Below the pieces are notes generated by a model. That model made no database searches. It was not told the DNA's origin and saw nothing but the letters and a program-made list of their open reading frames with translations. The position numbers and the translations under genes were made by a program. From contig JAQFVV010000030.1 of the NCBI GenBank assembly GCA_028023455.1, positions 9,078,876-9,142,875 on the forward strand: a DNA stretch of 64,000 nucleotides, given 5' to 3'. How positions within the stretch are numbered: the stretch's first letter is position 1; each line of letters starts with the position of its first letter. This document shows positions 47,215-58,792 of the stretch, one piece after another. The DNA is from Epiperipatus broadwayi. Its lineage: Eukaryota > Onychophora > Udeonychophora > Euonychophora > Peripatidae.

Positions 47215-47556
47215 ATGAATATATTAGATAATAAATACATTAAAGATATGTGGAAATGTATAAATGGCATATATCAAATAGATGGTAGACATTGTAAGAA
47301 AAATATGATAAGGACTAAATATGTAGGGGAGACAAAGAATTCTATTTTTACGAGGTTAAATCAACACAGGTATGATAAAAATTCACCGATTTATTTGCAT
47401 ACTATGGAAACAGGGCATGTATTTGACAAAGAGAGTATAAAAATGTTAGGATATACTAATAAAAGAAGAGATAGAAAAATAAAAGAAGCAATACTAATTA
47501 AGAGGATAAGGCCTAGTTTAAATAGGGATGGGGGACTAAGAATGTTGTGTTGGTAG
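47215..47556 (+). CDS. GIY-YIG endonuclease domain of a Penelope-like element
   Basis: 113 residues. Visible in order are the linker KYIKDMW, GIY at residues 18-20, YVG at 36-38 (the YIG motif), Arg48 in the TRLNQH helix, His51, paired His62/His68 of the Penelope-type insertion (SPIYLHTMETGH), Glu91 in KIKEAILI (the catalytic Glu position) and Asn103 in PSLNRDGG. All expected catalytic positions are occupied, so this domain looks intact, although its upstream RT is truncated. The ATG overlaps the upstream stop (TAATG) in a different frame; in the parent element it was surely continuous with the RT, so the start is nominal. It nicks target DNA for retroelement insertion in this family. Confidence 0.8.
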   Translation: MNILDNKYIKDMWKCINGIYQIDGRHCKKNMIRTKYVGETKNSIFTRLNQHRYDKNSPIYLHTMETGHVFDKESIKMLGYTNKRRDRKIKEAILIKRIRPSLNRDGGLRMLCW

Positions 47557-49380
47557 GTGTAGTATTGGATTTATAGGCTTATTAGTAATTAAAAATAAGA
47601 ACATATATATGGTTTAGGAATGTATAAATGTGTATATGGGTAGTGAATATTGAATATAAAATTAAAATATGGTTTGGAAAAGATATTGGTGTTAGCATGT
47701 TTATTGTTGTGATTGATTAATAATAATGGTATTAATAATAGTAATAAAAGAAAGTAGGTTTAAAAGTTATATTATGTGGATATACATAAAAGATTTGTAA
47801 AGATTATTAATAAATATAGGTTAAAAATAGTTATAGGTTTTATAAAATTGATAACAGAGGGAGTTGATAGTTAATAATAAATAATAAAAAGGGTAATGTT
47901 TATAAAATTTTGTAAATTTGTTATAGAAATTTAAAAACTAAAAGTAATAATAAAATAGTTTTAAAGGTAATAAAAATGGTCTATTGGATAGTTTTGTGTT
48001 ATAGATAAGAAAGTAAAAAGGTATTATGTATTAAACAAGATAGATAATAAAATGAAAAAATAACTGTAGAAATAAAATAGATTTTAAAGATAATATAAAT
48101 TGGGGCATTAGCTGTGGTTTGTATAGTTATATATGTAATTTATAAGTAAGTTGAGTATTTATGTGGGTAGGTATGTATAAATGTATAGGAGGATAGATAT
48201 ATGTAGGTATATGTGTTATGAATATAGGTATATATGAGAATATAGGTATATATATGAATAGAGGTATATATATATATATTGGGAATGTAGGTATATATAC
48301 AAATGTGTTTTAAAGGATAGAATTATATTTTTGGATATATATATATGTGTGTGGGTGTATAGGTGTAGGTAGGGATTTGTTAATAATTTTTAAATTGTTA
48401 ATTTTTTAAATTGTTAATTTTTTAATTTTGTAATTTTTTATTTTGAATATAGTTTTATAAATTGGGTTTATATATTGGTTTCATATATTATTTTAGTTAT
48501 ATATATAGAGGTAATGTGAAGATGTATATATATATATGTAGGAAATATGGATGTTTGATATGTATATTTAGATGTGGAATAATGGTAAAGTAGCTATTTA
48601 TAATATTGGAATATGGTTAATGATTATAATTGGGAAGTTGGAAAGTAAATAGAATTATAAGTTTTATAATATTGATAACAGAGGGAGCTGTTTTAAATGA
48701 ATAAATAAGATAGAAAATTTTGAAAAAAACGGTCATTTTAATTAAAGTTAAAACAACTGTAAGGAAAATGGAGGTAATAATGTTAAAAATATTATTTAGT
48801 GAAATAGAGATAAAAGTTATAAAAAGTAAAATTAAAGATAGTAAAGTAAAAGATGTTATATATTAGATAATTATAAAAATAATAATAATAAAATAGTATT
48901 AAATCTTATAAATAATATTAAAAAGAAGAATATTTAAAAGGTTGATTTAAAAATAAATAAAAATGGAATTGTTTAAAAAGGTAAAAAATTAAAAAACGGT
49001 GAATTGGATATGTTTTGTATTTTATATATGTGTAGATAGAATATACATATGGATATGTATTAGTAAAGATATATGAAGATTGTATATATATCTATAGGTG
49101 TATGTATATCTGTATATGGATGTATGTTTAAAAGAGGTATGTCTAAGTATTGAATATGCATATATATATAGATGTAGATATGGATTATATATATGTCTAG
49201 GGGTGATGTAGATTTATATGTGTATATATATGAAGAAAATATATGTGTATATTTTGATATATATGTATATATGTGTGTGTTTTATATATGTGTGTAAAAT
49301 GATGGAGATATATATATTTTTGATTTATATAAGATTTATACATATATATGTGAAATGATAATTATGTATTTGTATTATTC
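47557..49380 (+). repeat. C-depleted 3' region of the Penelope-like element
   Basis: Non-coding, rich in A, T and G. Lines 48121-48480 contain a single C in 360 bases. A block TTTTATAAAATTGATAACAGAGGGAG at about 47838 recurs at about 48661, so this region includes a direct repeat spaced about 820 bp. TATATA and TGTATATA tracts are abundant. Confidence 0.7.
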
Positions 49381-49499
49381 AAATCTTGTAGCTATGAAGA
49401 AGACTGCCAGACAGTCGAAACTGTAAGAAAATAAAGAAGTTTTTAAGAAAATTAATTGCATTAAAGTGTATATGAGTGAAGTATTATAAATAATATATA

Positions 49500-51922
49500 T
49501 GCTTATATGAAGATATGCAAAAAAAGTGAAGGAGAAAAATAAGAGAATATGTATGTATGTATATATTTTACAATGAAATGTATTATTTACATTTACCTAG
49601 ATAAAATATATATTATATTTCTCGTATATTAACATAGGGCTAGTCAAGATGGAGGAATATGCAGTAAGCTGGCTGTAGCAAAGGATATTAATCTTCAATT
49701 TTATATAGGTATTTAAAATTTTTGTGGTATTATTCTAGTGGATTTTTTTTAATATTTCTCTTATATAGATTATGGATATGTAAATTAAAATAATTTTTCA
49801 AATTTACTTCATTACACATTTCATATTCTGTATGTAATTTGTTTGATTATCTCTATTTCTTAATAAAATTCATCATTAAAATTTCTTTGATGAATTTCAT
49901 GAATCATTTGTCTTAAATATTAATTATTAATGAAATTGATTTTAATGCATTTACATAAATTATTATAAATAAATCTGCATTGAGTTATGCACAATATGCA
50001 AATCTTTTAACAAATGATTATAATAATTAAAGTAAAAATTACGTTTATTTTCATTGAGTTTCTGTTTGAATATTTAACATTAAGGTATTTATCGATTACA
50101 TATGTCTGTTTGTGGCAAGAAGTCTTTTTATTGATTATTAATTAAATCACCTTTTACTTTTATTTGTAGAAGGTCTTTCGTTTCATTTTTTTTTTTAAAA
50201 AAATCATTTCGTTAAAAAACACTTAACAAATGATGTCAAATTAATTAATTAACATTTGACCATTTATAACAAAATGATTCATTAAAACATACAAATTCAG
50301 ATATTAAATGATTTCTACATTTATAAATAGTAAAAGTAATAATAATTAATTCCCATTTCTATAACATTTAAAAAAATAAAATTATTTGTAATTAAAATGT
50401 CTTAGCATTAGAGTTAAAAATTTATATATATATTTAGCTAAAATGTCTCAGCATTAGAGTTTTATAAATTGTGATATAATTATCTATGATACCAGTGATC
50501 ATCTGTTTTTACTAAGGGCATAACAAATCAAATTTAAAAATATAAATATTTGAGTAACTTGTATTTTGATTAAAAAACATATGAAAAGTTTTTTTTTATT
50601 ATATTAGTTCCATTATTTAATCATAGAGACATACATTGTCTGAGAATAAATAAACATATGAATAATTTGTGCAGATATTTGCTTTCTACGACAGGTCCTG
50701 CAGCTTTCTTCAAATATTGTGATCAAACATAATTAACATGAGTGGGAAAAAACAATTGCTAACAAATTATCGCAAGTTCACTGATAGCCACTAGACTACT
50801 CCAATGCCAACAAAAAAGGCCAAAATGCAAAGACAGGGAAAAAAAAACACAGCCTCTGTCTAGAAGTATGATTGTAATGTGAAACCAGAACAATCACAAG
50901 CCAACAAAGTAATAAAATCTTTGAAACTGTTGTTATCCACAAATGAGAACTCAAATGATAACCTCTAATCATTGTAAATAACTTTCATTGTAAACAACTA
51001 ATTATGAATAAAGTTTGTTTGAAATGAAACATAATCTTAACACATGTAACTGCAATTTAAAGCTAACATTATTATGCTTTAATAATGATAAAATCTATGT
51101 CAATACTATAATTTACTAATTTTATAAATAACAATGCCAATAAAATACTAATAAGCCATAATTGTAGCTACCAGAATTGGACAGGATATATATGAATAAT
51201 ATTGGTAAACTTTGCATCATAAACAATAATTACTGATAAAATGGAAGAACAATAGGATCAAATTTAAGATTGGTGGGTCTCTACGTTCAAATTTTTTTGA
51301 AATACCTTCCAGAGCCAGAGCATATGGATAACACAAAATTCTACTGACTTGATAAAGTGGATTCTCGGAAACACAATAAATAACTAATGTCCAATACACT
51401 GATATTTTTACTCTAGTAATACCATTAGCAAAAAGAATTTTTAATTGAATATTTAAACCAACTAATCCGATATTGTAATTATATATAAATGTAATTAGCA
51501 TATTTAAAATACATGAAGTACACTTATATGAAGGGATAATTTTTTGTCTTTCATTAATTTTTTTTTTTTAAAATTAAGCTGCTAAAGTCCCTAAAGTGTG
51601 AAACCCCTAAACTGCAGTTGGTTTAGTTTATGTGTAAATCCGATTCTGATAATAATATTATTTTTTTTAAGATTTTCAGACATCTTATTTCCTCTTTTTT
51701 TATCTGCCTCCCATATTATCAAATTTTTTAAAATGTTACTCATTTTAGATATGAGTACCCATGATTCAGTGCAATGTGAGAATGTCAGACTCGAGTGATG
51801 CGATGCACTGTGACTTCTCCATATACAGAGTCAGGAATCTCTCAGTAACTATGCCCAGAGAAACCTGTTAGCCACTTTGACTTCCCTTTCCATTCCCCAC
51901 TCCAAATTCCCCATATTCTTTT
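49500..51922. other. Unassigned A+T-rich DNA
   Basis: A local duplication AAAATGTCT-Y-AGCATTAGAGTT occurs at about 50395 and 50442. A slightly G+C-richer patch at 50660-50960 has no readable domain. The final 150 bases may be the 3' end of the LINE remnant that follows on the minus strand. Confidence 0.45.
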
Positions 51923-52440
51923 CTATCCTGCTCCATCCCATTTCCACAACATAATCTTTGTCAACTCCATGGTCTTTATATCTAAACCCCCCTTATATTT
52001 TCCCAAACCCAGCATAAAAACCAATAAACCACTTTCTGTATAATCACCTTGCTCATATTTATTTTTCCATAACTTCATTATTTGTAATATTTCTGCCTTT
52101 AGACATTTACATTCAATTAATAGATGCCTAATGTTTTCTATGCCTTCCTTACACAACTTGCAGATTAAATCACCCATATTTTTTCATTTATTTGTATATT
52201 TCCTTGTTGCTAAAGATCCCATTCAAGCCTTAAACAGTCAACTATTTTCCTTGCTATTATCATAAAATAACTCACACTCAATATTCTGTTTATTTCTATA
52301 AATATTTAAACTCTTTTTACTCTCCATACTAGCTCTCCATCTCTCCAATTCCCTATTTTTTTATTAATGCATCTATTGTTCTATCCCAGTCTTAACGCTT
52401 CCCACACTCAACCTCATGAATTTTTGAACAATAAAACTAT
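51923..52440 (-). mobile_element. LINE ORF2 C-terminal remnant with zf-RVT motif
   Basis: The open frame at 52177-51923 (84 codons) has CKLCKEGIENIRHLLIEC at residues 6-23, a C-x2-C-x8-H-x4-C zinc motif identical in spacing to the family G LINEs. Upstream on the minus strand (52440-52180), broken frames include KEFKYL and IECELFYDNSKEN. The sequence after the zinc motif differs from family G, so this is another LINE family. Confidence 0.65.
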
Positions 52441-53402
52441 TTGATTATTATTTATAGATATGATTGTTCATATATCGAATAATACCAATATGTGATCAAT
52501 AAACGTCTTACTTTTAACTTTGTCAACAAGGCTCTTGGGTCATTTCTAATCTATTAATGTAGTGAAATTAATACTGTATTTAAGTCATTAAGGGTTAAAA
52601 ATAATTAGCAACTGCTCAAAAAAGAAAAACAGTTTATTTTGATTGCATTACAATTATAAAAATCTTAAAACAATTTATGATATAAAACAATAAATTAATA
52701 TTTTATTTTAATGGAAAAAAATAAATCAATTTTAATCAAATATTATACGTATTCGCAAGCTTTAAAAAAAAAGTTGAATTTTAATAAGACTCAATTACTA
52801 GAATATTTTGAGACTTTGGGTTGTATGTTTTCCAGGCAAAAGAGAGACCTTCGACAAATCATTAATGATTTTTATATTTTGAAAAAGCACAGACAGAAAA
52901 AAAAGGAAATAATTAAATACTTCACCAATTATAAAACACATACATATACGTTTAATATACTGCGCATCACAAAAAAGTTAAAACATCTTAACAGTTGAAA
53001 TAATTACAGAATATTATGATATTTTCTTTATGCCTCTCTTTCAGAGCTCGTCGCAAAAGATTTAAAATTCTCTTTGTCTCAAGAAATGGTGCCCCACTTA
53101 AGTTGTCTTATTCTTTACAAGAGTAAATTAGGTTTAGTGATCTTCATCAGTTTAGTTATTTAATTTAAATTTGTTTTTAATCGAAAATTGAGAAAATGGA
53201 TTTGTTGTAGTTTGTACGCGATTATATATAAACGTACACGCGTGTAAATACTATGGATACTATATTTACTAATAATACATGAAAACAAACCTACATCTGC
53301 ATATTTATGATATTTATATGGTTATATACTCTGGCTGCTACCGTTGGCTAGATATTAGTTCTAGAGTAAACTATGGAAGAAAGGATTGCACATGTTCTTT
53401 AT
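52441..53402. other. Unassigned DNA
   Basis: A 95-codon lysine-rich frame at 52711-52998 (MEKNKSILIKYY start) shows no recognisable domain; its composition follows the A+T background. 53040-53160 and 53330-53400 are a little G+C-richer without a visible gene. Confidence 0.4.
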
Positions 53403-54735
53403 AGGTTTTAGCTACCACTTGCAACTGTTCTGTGACAGCCTGCTTCAAGAGTAAATACGTACTACTTCTAGCTGTCAACATGTGGTTCTAGCAGCTTCCA
53501 GTTCTGAATGTGGACTTGCCTCTCTGCATCAATCATTTTACCTTAAAAGCAATTGTCTGAAGAACATAGCTTTTGTCTTTCAGTTCTATGTCAGCAGTTT
53601 TCTGATGCTACCTTCAAAAAGCTTGACTATTTATTGCCAGATTCTCATCTTTAATGGAAATGTTTCAATTCATTGCCTATTGGCTCATTCTTGCCATTAG
53701 CATTGCATTATCTATATGGCAATGAAGGCTCAATACAATCCAGATAAGAGTGGAACTGTATTACCCCTGTCTAAAATTATCCCTGAAAAATGAAGTCATG
53801 CAGATGGGTTGGTAAGTTTTACCTATCACTTCCAGCTATTCTGTGACAATCTGCTTCACAAGTATGTATGGTGACACTTCCAGTTATGCTTTACAGCTTA
53901 TATCATGTCAGTACATATGTTTCTAGTAGTTTCCTGTTCTGTATATGGACTTGCCTTGCTGTGCCAACCATTTAGCTTCAACAGCTATTGTCTGAAGAAC
54001 ATAGTTTTGACTTTCAGCTCTGTGACAGTAGTTTTCTGATGTTACCTTAAAAAAGCTTGACTAATTATAGCCAGATCCCCACCCCTAATGGAAATGTTTG
54101 GCTCATTCTTGCCACTGGTACTGCCTTATCTATTTGTATATGCAGGTTAGAGGTGATGAAGGCTCAATCCAATCTAGATAAGATTGTATCTGGACTATTA
54201 ATCCATTATTTAAAATCAAGGTGAAGTGTCATATCACCCTGGCTAAAATTATCCCTGGAAAATAAACTCATGCAAGTATGTTGGTAAGTTTTACCTACCA
54301 TTTCCAGCTATTCTGCAATAGGCTGCCTCATGAGTATGTCTGGTGACTCTTCCAGCTGTATAAGACAGCTTGTCTTATGTCAGTGTATGGTTTTATCAGT
54401 TTCCAGTTCTGAATGTGGAATTACCTTCCTGCGCCAACCATTTTGCTTTAACACCTATTGACTGGAAAATGTAGAGTCTGTCTTTCAGCTCAATGATAGT
54501 AGTTTGTTGACCCTACCTTCAAAAGCTTGACTATTTATTACCAGGTCACCATCCCTAATGAAAACATTTAGATTCAATGAGTGTCATTGCCTATTGTTCC
54601 ATTATTACCATTGGCAATGCATTATCTATTGGTATACACATTGGTTAGAGATGATGAGTGCTCAAATCGATCTAGATAAGACAGGACTTGGTCTAATCCA
54701 TTATTTAAAGGCAAGGTGAGATATGACAGGATTAT
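53403..54735 (+). repeat. Three-unit tandem satellite, about 410-470 bp units
   Basis: Units start at 53403, 53811 and 54283, each beginning GG-T-(A)AG/TTTTA(C/G)CTAYCAYTTSCARCT and passing through CCAGTTCTGAATGTGGA (or a variant), TCTGAAGAACATAG, TTGACTA-TTATTGCCAG and AATCCA-TCTAGATAAGA. Unit 1 lacks about 60 bp (the AATCCATTATTTAAA part) found in units 2 and 3. Moderate divergence between units. It is less A+T-rich than its surroundings. Unknown family; possible unit of a longer satellite array or an internal repeat of a larger element. Confidence 0.8.
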
Positions 54736-56340
54736 TAAACATTTAAAGTATTTGTTTATTTTTATTATAGTATTGTGAAAGATTTGATATATACTAAGTC
54801 AAGTTGTTAAATAGTCAATTGCTTACTCTTCAGTTCACAGTGGAAACTGTATATTTGAGGATTTATCACTTGGGCAGATGAATGATGGTCATAAAAGCTA
54901 AATCTTTCTGGCTCAATTCTCTTCTGAATAAAATTTTAAAAAATCTCAGTTTGGTCAAATGAATGAAAATATTGTACTTAATTGTCCATTTGATTGACCA
55001 CACATTTCTCAAATAATTAAGCATGCACTTACTTTTGTAGAGTTTTATACTGACAGGAAGGACTAATAATTTAGACATTAATTAAAAATGTTTCAATATT
55101 TGGAGGCAAATGCAGATTATATATTAGTCATATGCTAAATAGCGTTCTAGGTTTTAATATTTTTTTACTCAAACTTTTTGCTAAAAAATTAGATGAAGAA
55201 TTTTTCAATCTCATGTTTGTTATAAATGTAAAAATCAAAAACTTTATGTAAATTATTTCTTTAGCAGATAATGATTATGAACATATCATGTGACTTGTTC
55301 TGTCCACATTCAGTCATCAGTTGTTATAACCCAAAGCTAGCACTGATATTAAGGAATACCAAAGTAAATTAAATTATTAATTTAGCATTTAAAAAAATTT
55401 GATTTATAACTAATACTATCATAATTATATCAGAAATTAAATCATACACATTAACCAGATCCCTTTATCCAATTCTTTATATCTTTACTTTGATCTTCAT
55501 ATACTCTTATCATCAATTTCTTTTCCTTTTAACTCCTATTTTGCTAACATGCAAGAGGTTTGTTGTTTGAAATCTATAATATTTGGGTACCAAAAGCAAC
55601 AGGTTAAGCTGTTATTCAAAAATGTTCAGCTTTTGAATTCACTATCTTACTACTGCACTGAACTTTACACAACAAAAAATAACTGATCTACAGTATTTAT
55701 TCCTTCTAGATCATTATCTATCCAATTACTAACTGAGACTAATATTTCTTAACTATGGCAATCAGATGATAATAATGTATTAAATGTATATTAAGTGTAG
55801 TACGACTCTTTTACACTCTACATTATGTATTTCATAATTCATATAATTGTAGGTTAATTCCAATTTTTCACATCATAATTTTCTTGATGAATACTTTTTT
55901 TGCACATCCATTAAATAATTATACACTATTAATCATACTTTTTGACCAACTTTTTTATTAACTAAAATATATATATTTCAGGTACCTTCAATTTTATATT
56001 TTATAAATTACAAAATAACCCCCTGTTCTCATTAAAAACCTGTCATTCATACTCATAATTTTATTGCTATTTTCATAATCATATAACAGTCTGTTAATTT
56101 ATAACATTATTATCATGTGACTTCACAGATGAAATGGGTATGCTTATTTTATTGACTTTATTTTGATTTTAAATGTAAATGATTTTGCATTAGGGTACAA
56201 ATAAAAGAGTAAAACCATGGGCTCAACATCAAAAGAAGTAAATTATCTTTGCCAATAGTAAAGACTAGATCATATTACACCTATATTTTTTTAGTTTTTA
56301 ATCAGTGCATTAATATTTATATGAATAATTTATATTACTT
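54736..56340. other. Unassigned A+T-rich DNA
   Basis: No gene or repeat structure recognised. Confidence 0.5.
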
Positions 56341-56433
56341 TGTCAAGCATTGGTGGTCGAGAGGTCAGTGACAGCTGCTTTACAAGCAGTTGACCCAGGA
56401 TAGCAGGTTCACTTCCTGGCTGATGCTATGACA
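56341..56433 (+). tRNA. tRNA-Gly-derived element, copy 2
   Basis: A tRNA-like body inside TGTCAA...TATGACA arms. Acceptor GCATTGG pairs with CTGATGC over 7 positions (with wobbles). A box TGGTCGAGAGG; anticodon arm GCTGC-TTTACAA-GCAGT. The anticodon position reads TAC in place of TCC, and about 10 extra bases lie before the T arm (CAGGTTCACTTCCTG). Too altered to be a glycine tRNA. Confidence 0.65.
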
Positions 56434-56607
56434 TATGAGAAAAAAAACATATTAATTTGGCTTTAGCTTTTTTTTTTAATTTAGAAATACCATTAGAAAT
56501 TATTTTAAATTAAAGTTATTCAGAAACATGTTTTGACTTCAATAAATCAGAGATATTAAAACTAAATTCAAACAAAAACTGAAAAGATGCAATTCCTTTT
56601 TTTTATA

Positions 56608-56692
56608 TGTCAAAGCATAGGCTGGGAAGCGAACTCTGAGACAACTGCTTATAAGGCAGCTGTGCTAACCACTCGGCCACCAATACTTGACA
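56608..56692 (-). tRNA. tRNA-Gly-derived element, copy 3
   Basis: Minus strand: TGTCAA arm, acceptor GTATTGG/CCTATGC, A box TGGCCGAGTGG, anticodon arm GCTGC-CTTATAA-GCAGT (anticodon TAT), B box GAGTTCGCTTCCC, TTTGACA arm. The best-preserved cloverleaf of the four copies. The A box differs from tRNA-Gly in the same way in all copies, so they share an already altered ancestor. Confidence 0.7.
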
Positions 56693-56726
56693 AAGATGCA
56701 ATTCTTAAACATAATAAACTTGAAAT

Positions 56727-56825
56727 TGTCAAGCGTTGGTGGTCAAGTGGTCAGCACAGCCGTTTTAAAAGCAGTTGTCTCGGGTCCCGGGTTTGTGGAT
56801 TCTCTTCCCGGCTGATGTTTTGACA
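56727..56825 (+). tRNA. tRNA-Gly-derived element, copy 4
   Basis: TGTCAA arm, acceptor GCGTTGG, A box TGGTCAAGTGG, anticodon arm with TTTTAAAA, then CTCGGGTCCCGGGTTTGTGG, about 14 bases of extra sequence in the T arm, CTTCCCGG and a TTTTGACA arm. It lies 34 bp from copy 3 in the opposite orientation. Confidence 0.65.
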
Positions 56826-56839
56826 CATGAAAAAAAAAG

Positions 56840-58271
56840 TAAAACTTGAAATTAAAAAAAAAGAATTAATTAATAAACATTTTCTGAGCATATTATTATT
56901 AATAAAAAGTGAAAATCTGTGAAAAAATGTATAAAAGTATTTCAGTAATTAAATATTTTTTGAAAATTATAATTTTTTCATTAACAATCCACCATTTTGC
57001 TTCTTCCATAGCCAGAGAATGATAATTCTGAATCATGATTGGTTAAATCAAAATAAAAAAATTAATGTTTGGTGCTCTTCATGTTATATGATCAAAGTTT
57101 TAATTTTTGGAATATATAATCAATGAAATTTTGAAATTTTTTTTCTGTACTATTATTTCCTCAACAGCATTTATTTATGTTATAAAAAAGACACCATTAT
57201 TTTGAATGTCAAAAATAAATTACAATTATTGATATAAAATTGAACAAGCAAATGATACTTTGAATTTATGTTTAATAATTTTTGATGATATAAAGTTGAT
57301 TATTAATTGTATAGTGCACAAAATAATTTTTTTAACCAAAATAACTTAGAATTATGATGACATATTTTACAATTATGATGGTAATATTTTTGCTGCAGAC
57401 AAAACTTTTATTTCAAAATTGATTGACTGAATATATTTTAACTAAAGTAGATATTTTAAAATTAATTATGAATATACTCCATTATGCTATATGTGAAGTA
57501 TGTTTTTACTGAACAAAATTGGCATTTTTTTACATTTGTCGCCATTAACAATGACAAACTTCTTTATTTTAGATATGTTATAAATAAAAGCACCAATTGT
57601 CTTGCAAGGATATTAGATAAATACATTAATCATGCAGTGAAGTGCAAGTTACAATGTTTACACTATGTAAAAAAGCATTTATTTTATATAGCATATGTTT
57701 ACAATTGTATTACATTCAAATATCAGCCTTTCAAGCTAATTGTGCATACGCTTTTGCGAGTATTAATAATAATAAATGAATACTTTCTCTACAATCAAAA
57801 ATATATAAACAAAACAAAAAAGTTGAAAATTTGTAAATATTTTGCAATACATGAACAGTGCTTTCAACTTCTCTGAGTATAATATGTAGTCACATCTAAA
57901 AAAAATTATAAATAAATTTTGCAATGGGTCAGCAGCCATTTCTTTTATCTCAGAGTACGCACACACACACACATGTTTGTTAATAAAATTTCTTTATTTT
58001 ATGCTGAAAACACACGCATATTATTCTTTATCTATTTTGAATTTGATGTGCAGTAAAATATTTTTCAATGTAATGCTAAACATTTTGCAAAATTTAAGAA
58101 CATATTTAAAAGTGATACAGACTTAAAAATATCAAAACTATTAGAGAGATCATAGTTTCTTGATAATAAAACCAGTTACATTTCTATAAGAGAAAAAGGT
58201 TATTAAAAAAAAATCACCCAGAGTACATTAATTGCAATGAAAGTGAAACTTTTTGATATTCAGTGTTTTCC
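56840..58271. other. Unassigned A+T-rich DNA
   Basis: A 130-codon frame at 57484-57876 (MLYVKYVF start) is rich in F, I, K, N and Y as expected of A+T background and shows no domain. (CA)n at 57958-57973. Confidence 0.5.
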
Positions 58272-58703
58272 TGAAGGTTTGTGATGATGGTGTTTTAATT
58301 GTATTTTTATATTGAACTATTTCCATCATCTAATATGTGTATTGAATAACTTTAGAAAAATTTAACTTTATTTAAATATTTCAAATACATTCAACTGTTA
58401 GTAATACCACATCAAACAGGTTAGTATATGCTCTATGTTTTGAGAGATATTTTTTCCCCTCTACTTCAGGTGTTGCTGGCCTGACCAGTGACAACTAGCA
58501 TGGGATTCAAACCTGGACTTTTAGATTCTTGAGTATTAAATTTTAAGGTAATGTTCCAACCAACTGAGCCATCCTGCTAAAGGCAACAGTTTGTAGTAAT
58601 TTCATATACTTATCTATGAGGTTCCTCCTGATTTCTCCACTTTTTCCTAAGAGCAAAGTTGATTAGTAGTTTCCATACATTATGTATAGTCACACTAGGT
58701 TAG
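58272..58703 (-). mobile_element. tRNA-derived SINE, family A, copy 2
   Basis: Minus-strand copy from the 3' end (ACCATCATCACAAACCTTCA) through the tail, body and tRNA-like part (A box TGGCTCAGTTGG, B box GGTTTGAATCCC) to about 58703. Upstream of that point it departs from the other copies, so it lacks about the first 55 bp. Confidence 0.75.
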
Positions 58704-58792
58704 CTTATATGCCTAAGGTAGCAGACTATGTATGTACCAATGAACATATGTTCAATTGAGAAAATACAAAAATATTGGATAAAGAAGAAAAG

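Larger units (their letters stand above)
46817..49499 (+). mobile_element. Penelope-like retroelement (5'-truncated)
   Basis: It contains the end of an RT-type frame (46865-47103), a linker and a GIY-YIG endonuclease (47215-47556), then a non-coding 3' region of about 1.9 kb. A 48-bp perfect inverted repeat bounds it: 46817-46864 is the reverse complement of 49452-49499, the very 3' end. An inverted copy of the 3' end at the 5' junction is a known feature of Penelope-like insertions. Near the 3' end, 49385-49430 has GAAGACTGCCAGACAGTCGA, a hairpin followed by GAAA, the kind of hammerhead-derived motif reported at Penelope-like ends. The sense strand is almost free of C in its 3' part. Confidence 0.8.

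Noticed and set aside
52711-52998. 95-codon lysine-rich frame
   Set aside because: Low-complexity K/N/Y/I composition expected by chance at this A+T content; no domain recognised.
53135-53165. CTGATGAAG on the minus strand, considered as a hammerhead
   Set aside because: No stem II hairpin or GAAA downstream.
53403-54735. CRISPR-like array
   Set aside because: Units of more than 400 bp that are repeats throughout, without short repeats and unique spacers; eukaryotic context.
57484-57876. 130-codon open frame, the longest in the window
   Set aside because: Background composition, no recognisable motif and no splice or promoter context that I can support.
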